This document shows positions 1-6,774 of a stretch of 8,487 bases of DNA, in pieces. The DNA comes from an uncultured Bacillota bacterium (GTDB taxonomy: Bacteria > Bacillota > UBA994 > UBA5500). Every line of letters begins with the position of its first letter. The first letter of the stretch is position 1. The DNA is taken from assembly GCA_937874815.1 (NCBI GenBank), contig CALNBW010000166.1, forward strand, positions 1 to 8,487, read 5' to 3'. The notes beneath the pieces were generated by a model. That model ran no database searches. It had not been told where the DNA came from and saw nothing but the letters and a program-made list of their open reading frames with translations. The translations under genes were made by a program, and so were the position numbers.

Positions 1-1284
1 CTACGGATGACAGGCGTTGAGGTGAGCGGAGAACCGCTTAGGGTGGATCTGCTGCCTGCCGAACAAGCGCCTATTAAGTTCGCTGTTGATTATGCAGACA
101 CAAAGAAGCGCACTGTCTTTGTGGCCGATTATGCTGCTGAACTATCTCCTAAAAAAGGCATGTGGCCCGAAATTGGTGATGAGTTAGTGGGCGTCAATGG
201 GCAGACATTTGCCGATTATTTCGCCTGTGTGGAGCCCTACAATCGCTATGCTACGCTTAACGGCCTCTGGTGGCGATTGGCGGCCAAGATCCCATTTAAG
301 ACAGCTGAATATCCTCCCCACTTCTTTGCCGATAAGGCTCAATATGTCCTGAAACGTGCGAACGGTGAGGTATACGAGCTAGTTCTCCCTTATTGGCCGA
401 GTGAAACCAAGCTTACTTGGACTGGGGCCTGGAAGCAGCATGGCGATCAGCGCTACCCTGGTTTCCAACTAGTATTCAAGACTAGCACTTATCAGCTCTT
501 TCAGCAGGTACAAGGGAAGCCGATGCTCATTCTGGACTGGAACAAATTTGACGAACAGGTTATGCAGAATATAGACTCCCTCATGTCTTATGCGGATGAG
601 CATTCTTTGCTTGATCATGCGGTCATTTTTGACGCTACGCGTTCTGGCGGAGGGTCGCTGGGGGCTTATGTGGTGCAACGATTGTCTTCGAAGCCTTTTA
701 AGACTACGTTCGGTAATTTGCGGATCAGTGATGTGGTTGAACCGTTCATAGAAGAGATGAAGGCTAGAAAAGCTGCTGGATTACCCATGGTTGCGGAAGA
801 TGGTGGTGGTTGGTTACTGGATTGGCTGGAGACGGATGTGCGCCAGGCTCTGCGGCAGGGCCGTGCCTATTCGAATAATGTACCGTTTAAGCTGAGTCAC
901 TTACCAAGGAATTCTGACGGCATCATGCAGCCAGCCGCACTGCACTTCAAGGGGCCTTTAGTGTGTCTTCTGAGCCCTCATGGGGGATCCCATCTGGATC
1001 AGTTTGCGGCGATGCTTGCTGATAACGATCTGGCTCATATTATCGGTATGCCGGCCGGAGGGTACAGCAACACCTGGGAATGGGAAGAAACGCTGTATTT
1101 CCCCATTAGCAAGCGGCCAGTGGTGAGGCTTATGTACTCTATGGGGCATACGATTCGCCCCAATGGGGAGTTGCTGGAGGGCAATCCTGCTGACGTAGAC
1201 GAGTATATCCCCCTAACGCGTAGCAACTATCTGGGTTACCATGAGCTTTTGCTAAGCAGAGCCCTTAGTTACTTAGGCCTGTAA
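1..1284 (+). CDS. S41-family (tail-specific/CPAF-like) peptidase-related protein, 5' partial
   Basis: The frame is open from the first base and ends at TAA 1282-1284. The first ATG, at base 7, is probably internal, since S41 proteins are usually longer and the window edge cuts the gene. Numbering from that ATG, residues about 40-125 look PDZ-like (I-G-D-E-L-V-G-V-N-G at 56-65). Residues about 173-215 hold the start of an S41 core, with a strand ending in D-A-T-R-S-G-G-G. Residues 319-356 match the S41 active-site region: Ser328 (bases 988-990) aligns with the nucleophile, and the following A-A-M-L-A-D and I-I-G-M-P-A-G-G segments match those of Tsp. The lysine that follows in Tsp/CtpA proteins is replaced by Tyr353. 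This fits the His/Glu-using S41 branch (CPAF or tricorn type), whose histidine would lie upstream of the window, or an inactive relative. No export signal can be judged because the N-terminus is missing. The M28 peptidase gene starts 31 bases downstream, so co-transcription is likely. Family fairly secure; activity and substrate unknown. Confidence 0.72.
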   Translation, partial: LRMTGVEVSGEPLRVDLLPAEQAPIKFAVDYADTKKRTVFVADYAAELSPKKGMWPEIGDELVGVNGQTFADYFACVEPYNRYATLNGLWWRLAAKIPFKTAEYPPHFFADKAQYVLKRANGEVYELVLPYWPSETKLTWTGAWKQHGDQRYPGFQLVFKTSTYQLFQQVQGKPMLILDWNKFDEQVMQNIDSLMSYADEHSLLDHAVIFDATRSGGGSLGAYVVQRLSSKPFKTTFGNLRISDVVEPFIEEMKARKAAGLPMVAEDGGGWLLDWLETDVRQALRQGRAYSNNVPFKLSHLPRNSDGIMQPAALHFKGPLVCLLSPHGGSHLDQFAAMLADNDLAHIIGMPAGGYSNTWEWEETLYFPISKRPVVRLMYSMGHTIRPNGELLEGNPADVDEYIPLTRSNYLGYHELLLSRALSYLGL

Positions 1285-1301
1285 TTATTTTGAAGGGGAA
1301 A

Positions 1302-1307
1302 GGGAGG
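1302..1307 (+). promoter_or_regulatory. Shine-Dalgarno site of the M28 peptidase gene
   Basis: The site reads GGGAGG. It lies only 2 bases before the ATG at 1310 but 8 bases before the in-frame ATG at 1316. This spacing favours 1316 as the real start, which removes two residues (Met-Pro) from the longest reading frame. Confidence 0.6.
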
Positions 1308-1315
1308 CGATGCCA

Positions 1316-2737
1316 ATGGAACTCTACGAGCTCGACAGGGCTATTGTAGGTGAGCTCATCTTAGGAAAGAAGGTATACGAGCGGCTGCAGGAACTATGTG
1401 CTTTGGGCACTCGTTTCGCTGGTACTGCTGGCGAAAAGCTATCTCAGGAATACATGATGAACGAGCTCACATCGTATGGCCTGAAACCTAGGCTAGAGGA
1501 ATTTGAGCACTTGGCCTGGCAACGGCAATCGAGCCAGTTGGAAATCCTGTCGCCCATTGCGAAGGAATTGATGTCTGTTTCTCTTGCTGGTGCGCCTTCA
1601 ACGCCAACTGAGGGCATCGAGGGCGAAATACTGTTCTTAGGTGACGGCACTCCGAGCGAGTTTGAAGCCCATAAGGAACTCATTAAAGGCAGAATAGTTC
1701 TAGTCACTAGTCTGTCGCCGCAGTGTGAGTGCTCGCCTCCGAGGCAGTGCCATCGTAGGACAAAGTACGGGCGGGCTGTTGCTTATGGCGCTACAGCACT
1801 ACTCTTCATGAATAACCAGCCGGGAATGCTGCCGCAAGTCGGCTCAACACGTCAGAATAGAGAGGGCGAAATACCGGCGGTCAGTATACCTTTTGAGGAA
1901 GGGAAGCTACTGCAGCATTATCTCACGCAAGGCCCGGTAAAGGTTCGCCTCCAAGCCTCTAATCGCAGTTTTCTTAACAGAACTGGTAATATCGTCGCCG
2001 AAATTCACGGTAGGAAAGCAGATGAGGTCGTTGTTATAGGCGGCCACTATGACTGCCATGATAACTCCCCTGGGGCAACAGATAACGGTGCTGGGGTAGC
2101 CCTGCTGCTGGAGTTGGCCCGCATTATGCGGATGTTAGGTGCGGAGTATGAAAAAACTATCCGTTTCGTTTTCTTTGGGGTAGAGGAGATGGCTGCGGTT
2201 GGTTCGTCGTTCTACGTGGCTAGGCACCAAGATGAGCTGGAGAGGATACATCTGTTTATTAACCTGGATGGGGTTGGCAAGCGGGGCGGAAAGACCTTTG
2301 ACACGCAGGGCTTTGACGATGTGAGCGAATATGTTTTGGGTATGGCCGAGCAGTTAGGCTATGGGATGAAAATCCCGCAGCCTGCCTTCTCCGGTGACGC
2401 TCTGCCCTTTGTGCTAGCTGGAGTGCCAACCATGGCGATGAAACGCGGCGGTGCCGATAGTATTTTTGGGCACGAGCCGTCTGGCAGCGATGAAGATCGT
2501 GGCTGGGGGCATACAGCAGCAGACACGCTGGATAAGGTGCAGCCCTTTGACCTTTATGAGTCGGCAATTATTGCGGGACAAGCTCTTTTACGCGCGGCTA
2601 CTCATACGGGCGCTATAGCCAAAAGACGCAGTGAAGCGGAGGTAAAGGCAATTCTAGCTCAGCACGGGATGAATGAAGTGCTTAGTTTCATGAAATGGCC
2701 GACCATACCCATCGGGCCTAAAGAATATCGGCACTAA
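1316..2737 (+). CDS. M28-family zinc aminopeptidase-like protein with PA-type insert
   Basis: This is a predicted co-catalytic two-zinc exopeptidase of the M28 family (aminopeptidase S / YwaD-like), which removes N-terminal residues from peptides. Numbering from ATG 1316, all family ligands are visible: His244 and Asp246 in G-G-H-Y-D, Asp256 in A-T-D-N-G-A-G, the Glu290-Glu291 pair in F-G-V-E-E, Asp318 in N-L-D-G, and His399 in W-G-H-T-A-A-D-T. Residues about 95-212 form a PA (protease-associated) insert. That insert carries an unusual C-x-C-x5-C-H cluster (Cys137, Cys139, Cys145, His146). The N-terminus is charged and helical with no signal peptide or lipobox, so the product should be cytoplasmic, although many PA-containing M28 enzymes are secreted. 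The 474-residue length is normal for M28 plus PA. An alternative start is ATG 1310. It lies 31 bases after the S41-like gene and 60 bases before the binding-protein gene, so trimming of imported peptides is a reasonable role. Family sure; substrate unknown. Confidence 0.9.
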   Translation: MELYELDRAIVGELILGKKVYERLQELCALGTRFAGTAGEKLSQEYMMNELTSYGLKPRLEEFEHLAWQRQSSQLEILSPIAKELMSVSLAGAPSTPTEGIEGEILFLGDGTPSEFEAHKELIKGRIVLVTSLSPQCECSPPRQCHRRTKYGRAVAYGATALLFMNNQPGMLPQVGSTRQNREGEIPAVSIPFEEGKLLQHYLTQGPVKVRLQASNRSFLNRTGNIVAEIHGRKADEVVVIGGHYDCHDNSPGATDNGAGVALLLELARIMRMLGAEYEKTIRFVFFGVEEMAAVGSSFYVARHQDELERIHLFINLDGVGKRGGKTFDTQGFDDVSEYVLGMAEQLGYGMKIPQPAFSGDALPFVLAGVPTMAMKRGGADSIFGHEPSGSDEDRGWGHTAADTLDKVQPFDLYESAIIAGQALLRAATHTGAIAKRRSEAEVKAILAQHGMNEVLSFMKWPTIPIGPKEYRH

Positions 2738-2797
2738 GGCCCGGTGCTGCTGCTAGCAACTCTATAAGAAATAAAGAATGAGGGGGAACAAGGGGTA

Positions 2798-4555
2798 ATG
2801 AAGAAGATGAAACGTACGCTAGGATTATTGCTCGTGTTGACCATGGCTCTAACTTTGTTTGCAGGATGCGGCACGCCCGGCGCAAGCAAAGGGCCGGGAG
2901 GTGGTGCCAAAACTCCCACGGACGAAGGGGCAGGCATTCTTAAGCTCACGGCCGGCAGGCCCCTCGAGACGCTAAACCCACATCAGCAAGCGGCTACCAC
3001 TACCGCTGACTTTCTCAACCTAGTGCAGGGCAAGCTTTACCGTTTCGCACCGGGCGCAGATGGCGTTGGCTATGAGATTATTGACGAGCTTGCTGATGGC
3101 GCACCTGTTCAAGTGGATGAGGAAGGTAAGATCTGGCGTGTAAGAGTCAGGGATGGTTTAGTCTGGTCCAATGGCGAACCCTTAACAGCAGAGGACATTC
3201 TATACTCTTGGCAAATGTGTATAGACCCGCAGTTGCTGAACCATCGTTCGGATGCTTTCCATGGCTCGCAGGTGCAGGTTGTGAATGCTCTGGAGTATGT
3301 GACGGGCGAGGTTAAATGGGAGGATGTAGGCATTACGCTCTTGGAGGGCAATACCTTAGAGTTCAGCCTCATCTTGCCAGTTACGGAGTTCATGCTGAAA
3401 AATTTCCTCAGCGGTTTGGCTGTGTCTGTCGTTTATCCTCCCTTGTATGAAGCAGGCATGAATGCGGGGAGAACTGAAACAAATTACGGAACCGATGTCA
3501 GCAAAATGGTTTCTTCAGGGCCATTTGTGGTCACTGAATGGGTTCAGGGCGCGGAGTATACTGCCATGAAGAACCCGCACTACCTCTATAAAGATAGGAT
3601 ATGGCTGGCAGGTGTCAATACCAGGGTTATTTCTGAACCTGGCACCATTATGCAGCTTTTCGAAACAGGTGACGTTGATCTAGTTTCTTTGTCAGAGGCC
3701 GATTATCAAAGATATCGCGAAGATCCACGGGTAGTGGAGGTTCCCGCTAGGTCTGTTCAGCGCATAGTAATCAATCTCCTCAGTACTAATAAACCCATTC
3801 TGCAGGATGAGAGGTTGCGGCAAGCGCTGTATTATGCCACCGACCGAGCGACCTGCGGCCAGATATCTTCCTCGTTGCCAGCGAACTACATAATACCTAC
3901 CACCCATGTCATCGACGTGGAAAACGGTACTATTTACCGTGATACTGCCGCAGCGAAGGCTGTCCTTACGCCCGACCATGGCTATAACCCGGAGTTGGCG
4001 AAGAAATTGTTTAACGAGGCCATGGCCGATGCTGGGCTGGATAAGCTGTCTCTACAACTAGACTACCATGAAGGAGTAGAAGCGCGCCGCGCTGTGAGTG
4101 AATATCTGCAGGAGCAATGGCGCCAGATATTCGATGGTAGACTACAGATTACGCTACAGGCGGTGCCTTCGTCTCAACTGGCAGCCAAGCTACGGGATTT
4201 CCCTAACAATGTCAACGCCTTTGAGCTTGGCTGGACCGGAACCGGTCATGATGATTTCGACCCAGTTTCATGCCTGGCCCACTACTATTCCAAGACTGAC
4301 CAGAGGAAAGGGCCATACTTTAGCAACGAATATGACGCTCTGTATGAAGCTATCTTGAAACTCCCCATCAACGATATGCAGGGCCGGCTGGAGTTAATTG
4401 CGGACGCTGAAAAGGTTATGCTGCGAGATGCTTCGTTTGTTCCTGTGACCCAAGGAGTTGAGCTGGCACTAATCTCTGACCGTGTCAAGCTGATGAGTGA
4501 TGGGTGGTCTATTGCTCTGGGGTACGGTTGGGAGTGGGCCAAAATAGAAGAGTAA
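2798..4555 (+). CDS. Peptide/nickel-type ABC transporter solute-binding lipoprotein (SBP_bac_5)
   Basis: This is the extracytoplasmic receptor of the importer encoded downstream. The N-terminus is a lipoprotein signal: basic M-K-K-M-K-R, a hydrophobic stretch at residues 8-20, and the lipobox L-F-A-G-C with lipidated Cys24. A Gly/Pro/Lys-rich linker follows at about 25-44. The mature domain begins near residue 47 and fits the family-5 fold (DppA/OppA type): T-A-G-R-P-L-E-T-L-N-P at 51-61, D-G-L-V-W-S-N-G-E-P-L-T-A-E-D-I at 119-134, then lobe 2 with L-R-Q-A-L-Y-Y-A-T-D-R. The length of 585 residues is typical of OppA-size peptide binders, but the family also binds nickel, sugars and opines, so the ligand cannot be read from sequence. 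A G-rich stretch (AGGGGG 2781-2786, AAGGGG 2790-2795) precedes the start. ATG 2807 (residue 4) is an alternative that keeps the signal peptide. The gap to the first permease carries two hairpins, consistent with higher expression of this component. Confidence 0.94.
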   Translation: MKKMKRTLGLLLVLTMALTLFAGCGTPGASKGPGGGAKTPTDEGAGILKLTAGRPLETLNPHQQAATTTADFLNLVQGKLYRFAPGADGVGYEIIDELADGAPVQVDEEGKIWRVRVRDGLVWSNGEPLTAEDILYSWQMCIDPQLLNHRSDAFHGSQVQVVNALEYVTGEVKWEDVGITLLEGNTLEFSLILPVTEFMLKNFLSGLAVSVVYPPLYEAGMNAGRTETNYGTDVSKMVSSGPFVVTEWVQGAEYTAMKNPHYLYKDRIWLAGVNTRVISEPGTIMQLFETGDVDLVSLSEADYQRYREDPRVVEVPARSVQRIVINLLSTNKPILQDERLRQALYYATDRATCGQISSSLPANYIIPTTHVIDVENGTIYRDTAAAKAVLTPDHGYNPELAKKLFNEAMADAGLDKLSLQLDYHEGVEARRAVSEYLQEQWRQIFDGRLQITLQAVPSSQLAAKLRDFPNNVNAFELGWTGTGHDDFDPVSCLAHYYSKTDQRKGPYFSNEYDALYEAILKLPINDMQGRLELIADAEKVMLRDASFVPVTQGVELALISDRVKLMSDGWSIALGYGWEWAKIEE

Positions 4556-4565
4556 ATAGCGTAGG

Positions 4566-4589
4566 CTGCAAGTATGGCTTAGCTTGCAG
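4566..4589 (+). promoter_or_regulatory. Small intercistronic hairpin after the binding-protein gene
   Basis: CTGCAAG (4566-4572) and CTTGCAG (4583-4589) are perfect 7-base inverted repeats around a 10-base loop, and two G-U pairs could extend the stem outward. It begins 11 bases after the binding-protein stop codon and is followed directly by a stronger hairpin. No T-run follows. It may help protect the upstream mRNA end; function not shown. Confidence 0.5.
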
Positions 4590-4597
4590 TTAGGAGT

Positions 4598-4640
4598 AGA
4601 TAACGAGGCTATTAGTCTCTGCACGATAGCCTCGTTGTCT
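4598..4640 (+). promoter_or_regulatory. Strong intercistronic stem-loop between binding-protein and permease genes
   Basis: AACGAGGCTAT (4602-4612) and ATAGCCTCGTT (4626-4636) pair perfectly over 11 bp with a 13-base loop. The stem can be extended outward by four more pairs (4598-4601 with 4637-4640, one of them G-U). The bases after it (CAGCCGTGCT) are not T-rich, so it is not a standard intrinsic terminator. In binding-protein transporter operons, stem-loops at this position are known to stabilise the upstream message or cause partial termination, raising the ratio of binding protein to membrane subunits. That role is inferred here from position and structure only. Confidence 0.7.
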
Positions 4641-4672
4641 CAGCCGTGCTACTAGAGGAGAGGAAGGAAGGC

Positions 4673-5626
4673 ATGATCAAGTATACTCTTCAGAGGCTGG
4701 TTGCCCTTGTTCTTACTCTGTTCGTTATATTGACCATCGCGTTTCTGGTGATCAGACTTATGCCAGGTTCTATTTACGAAAACAGGGAGTTGCCGCCTAA
4801 GTTGCTGGCAACTTTAGAGGATAAATATCACCTTAATGAGCCCATCATTGTTCAGTACAAGATATTCATACAAAACATCATGCGAGGGGATTGGGGAACA
4901 TCGATAGCCTTAAGGGTAAATGTTCCTGTGTGGGAGGTACTGTATTCCCGCATTCCTATCACTCTGCAACTAAACTTAATAGCACTAATCATCGCTTTGC
5001 CGTTGGGTATTCTAGCGGGGATCTTGGCCGCACTTTTCCAGAATGGCAAAGTAGATCACTTGCTTTCGTTCATGGTAGTGATATTTATTTCGGTGCCGTC
5101 CTTTATTTTCGCTACACTGCTTCAATATGTCTTTGCATTTCGCTTGGGATGGCTCCCGATAATTTATAATGCGTCTAACTTGGGCGGCTCTAAGTATGCA
5201 TCGATTATCCTGCCAGTGATCGCCCTCATGCTAGCCCCTATGGCTAGGGTCACACGATATTTGCGGGGAGAGTTGATAGAGACGCTGAGTTCGGATTTCA
5301 TGCTACTTGCAAGGACAAAGGGCTTGTCGAGGTTTCAGGCTACGGTCCGGCACGCCATGCGTAACTCTTTTGTGCCGTTAGCGAATATCATCATCCCCAT
5401 GTTCACTGACATCCTTACGGGGTCCTTAGTAGTGGAAAATATCTTTGCCGTAGCAGGAGTGGGTGGCTTGCTGATTAACTCGCTTAATGCAAGTGACCAT
5501 CCGCTGACCATTGCTATTCTCATTTTCTATTCAGCGATATCACTACTAACCATTTTGGTTGTTGACTTATCCTATGGCTTAATTGACCCAAGGGTAAGGA
5601 TGGGGGGTGCAAAGAGTGAGCAGTAA
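4673..5626 (+). CDS. Peptide-type ABC transporter permease, DppB/OppB family
   Basis: This is one of two membrane subunits forming the translocation path. The start is ATG 4673, preceded by a purine-rich ribosome site (GAGGAGAGGAAGGAAGG, 4655-4671). It gives the classic DppB N-terminus M-I-K-Y-T-L-Q-R-L with a first membrane helix at residues about 8-28. A longer reading frame from GTG 4646 would add nine polar residues that overlap the ribosome site, so I reject it. Residues about 52-80 form the usual external segment (Q-N-I-M-R-G-D-W-G-T-S). Several more hydrophobic helices follow. The cytoplasmic EAA loop that docks on the ATPase lies around residues 207-235, with Asp208, Ala213 and Gly217 in D-F-M-L-L-A-R-T-K-G. 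The product has 317 residues, normal for the family. The 3' end overlaps the next gene by 11-20 bases, which suggests translational coupling of the two permeases. Confidence 0.93.
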   Translation: MIKYTLQRLVALVLTLFVILTIAFLVIRLMPGSIYENRELPPKLLATLEDKYHLNEPIIVQYKIFIQNIMRGDWGTSIALRVNVPVWEVLYSRIPITLQLNLIALIIALPLGILAGILAALFQNGKVDHLLSFMVVIFISVPSFIFATLLQYVFAFRLGWLPIIYNASNLGGSKYASIILPVIALMLAPMARVTRYLRGELIETLSSDFMLLARTKGLSRFQATVRHAMRNSFVPLANIIIPMFTDILTGSLVVENIFAVAGVGGLLINSLNASDHPLTIAILIFYSAISLLTILVVDLSYGLIDPRVRMGGAKSEQ

Positions 5627-6761
5627 TGACGTATTCGATGAGAAGGCAATGTCAGATATGCCATCGGAATTCCTGGAACGGATACAGATTAGCGAAAGGC
5701 CTAAAGACGCCGAGCTGCAAGCCCCTGCTGTGGGATACTTTAGAGACGCCCTCGTTCGGTTTGTCAGTAATAAGGCGTCAGTTGTGGCCTTCTTTATAAT
5801 CTGTTTCATAATATTCATGGCTATCCTGGGACCGGGCATGAACTCGTTCGGTTTTAATGAGCAGAACGTTTCCCTAAGAAATATGCCACCCAAAATCCCT
5901 TTACTAACGAAGTTCGGGATAGCTCAAGGGTATCGCGTGCTTGAAGGGCGGCAGGTGAGCTTTCTTACTGATACTGATAGATACCCCGAGGGCTCCATTA
6001 TTACGGTTTTCAACCGGAGAGCTGTAAATGGAGTGGAAATAGCTGATGTAAAGGTTGACTACTATAAACTCATGGGTGCCGAGAAGCCCTATTGGTTTGG
6101 TACAGACTATCTAGGTCGTGATTACTGGACAAGGCTATGGAGAGGCGTACGAGTATCGCTCGTTATTGCTTTTGTTTCTGTCGTCACTAATCTTATCATT
6201 GGAATCATCTACGGGGCTATTGCGGGTTACTATGGGGGCGCAGTAGACATGGTTATGATGCGAATATGCGAGATAATCCAGGCCTTCCCCCGGGTCGCGG
6301 GTGTAACCCTCTTCATTCTTTACTTTGGAACGGGGCTATTCTCAATCATTATGTCGCTGGTGATAAGCGGTTGGATTGGTACTGCTCGGCTAGTACGGGC
6401 GCAGTTCTATAGATTTAAGACTCGCGAGTTTGTTTTGGCGGCCCGGACTATGGGAGTGAGGGATTCGGTTATCATGTTTAGGCACATACTTCCTAACTCT
6501 TTGGGACCGATTATTACCCGTACTATGATGGCGGTGCCTTCTGCCATCTTCACAGAGTCCTTTCTGGCCTATATCGGCTTAGGGTTGCAGGCACCGGAAC
6601 CAACGCTTGGTGTATTGTTATCAGATGCACAAAAGGTCCTGCTGAATTACCCTTATCAGTCTCTCTTTCCGGGGCTAGTAATTTCGGCGCTCATGGTTTC
6701 GTTTAACTTGTTTGCTAATGGGTTGCGCGACGCTTTTGACCCGACGTTGCGGGGCACTTAG
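5607..6761 (+). CDS. Peptide-type ABC transporter permease, DppC/OppC family (long external loop)
   Basis: This is the second membrane subunit, partner of the DppB-like protein. A cytoplasmic N-terminal region of about 55 residues leads to a first helix at about 57-75 (OppC_N region). An external segment of about 100 residues (76-180) follows, ending in the family motif F-G-T-D-Y-L-G-R-D-Y-W at 164-174. Further helices follow. The EAA loop lies at about 273-300 (R-E-F-V-L-A-A-R-T-M-G, then H-I-L-P-N-S), and the C-terminus ends in the usual D-A-F-D-P-T-L-R-G. At up to 384 residues it is longer than a typical DppC of about 300, because of the N-terminal tail and the long first external loop. 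GTG 5607 has AAGGA at 5596-5600, 6 bases away. GTG 5616 is an in-frame alternative preceded by a G-run. The start overlaps the upstream permease, and the next gene's ribosome site overlaps this stop codon. Confidence 0.93.
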   Translation: MQRVSSNDVFDEKAMSDMPSEFLERIQISERPKDAELQAPAVGYFRDALVRFVSNKASVVAFFIICFIIFMAILGPGMNSFGFNEQNVSLRNMPPKIPLLTKFGIAQGYRVLEGRQVSFLTDTDRYPEGSIITVFNRRAVNGVEIADVKVDYYKLMGAEKPYWFGTDYLGRDYWTRLWRGVRVSLVIAFVSVVTNLIIGIIYGAIAGYYGGAVDMVMMRICEIIQAFPRVAGVTLFILYFGTGLFSIIMSLVISGWIGTARLVRAQFYRFKTREFVLAARTMGVRDSVIMFRHILPNSLGPIITRTMMAVPSAIFTESFLAYIGLGLQAPEPTLGVLLSDAQKVLLNYPYQSLFPGLVISALMVSFNLFANGLRDAFDPTLRGT

Positions 6762-6765
6762 GAGG
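6760..6765 (+). promoter_or_regulatory. Shine-Dalgarno site of the OppD-type ATPase gene
   Basis: A perfect AGGAGG overlaps the TAG stop of the DppC-type gene. Three in-frame starts follow: ATG 6769 (3 bases away), GTG 6772 (6 bases) and ATG 6775 (9 bases). The spacing favours 6775, with 6772 possible. It rules out the upstream ATG at 6712, which would put 57 or more extra bases inside the permease gene. Confidence 0.7.
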
Positions 6766-6774
6766 AATATGGTG

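Noticed and set aside
2259..2567. 102-residue reverse-strand reading frame
   Set aside because: It lies wholly inside the M28 gene over its metal-ligand region; its translation looks like the low-quality shadow of a real gene and has no recognisable family.
2738..2797. A promoter in the gap before the binding-protein gene (TATAAG at 2763-2768)
   Set aside because: No convincing -35 element at proper spacing; an A/T-rich hexamer alone is not enough.
4602..4636. The strong stem-loop as an intrinsic terminator
   Set aside because: No T-run follows the stem, and the permease genes directly downstream lack another obvious promoter.
4646..4672. GTG-initiated N-terminal extension of the DppB-type permease
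   Set aside because: The nine added residues are translated ribosome-binding-site sequence, and the ATG at 4673 gives the conserved family N-terminus.
5579..5893. 104-residue reverse-strand reading frame across the permease junction
   Set aside because: It overlaps two well-supported permease genes and shows no domain or ribosome site.
6712..6774. Upstream ATG extension of the OppD-type ATPase
   Set aside because: It lies inside the permease gene with no ribosome site of its own, while a perfect AGGAGG precedes 6775.
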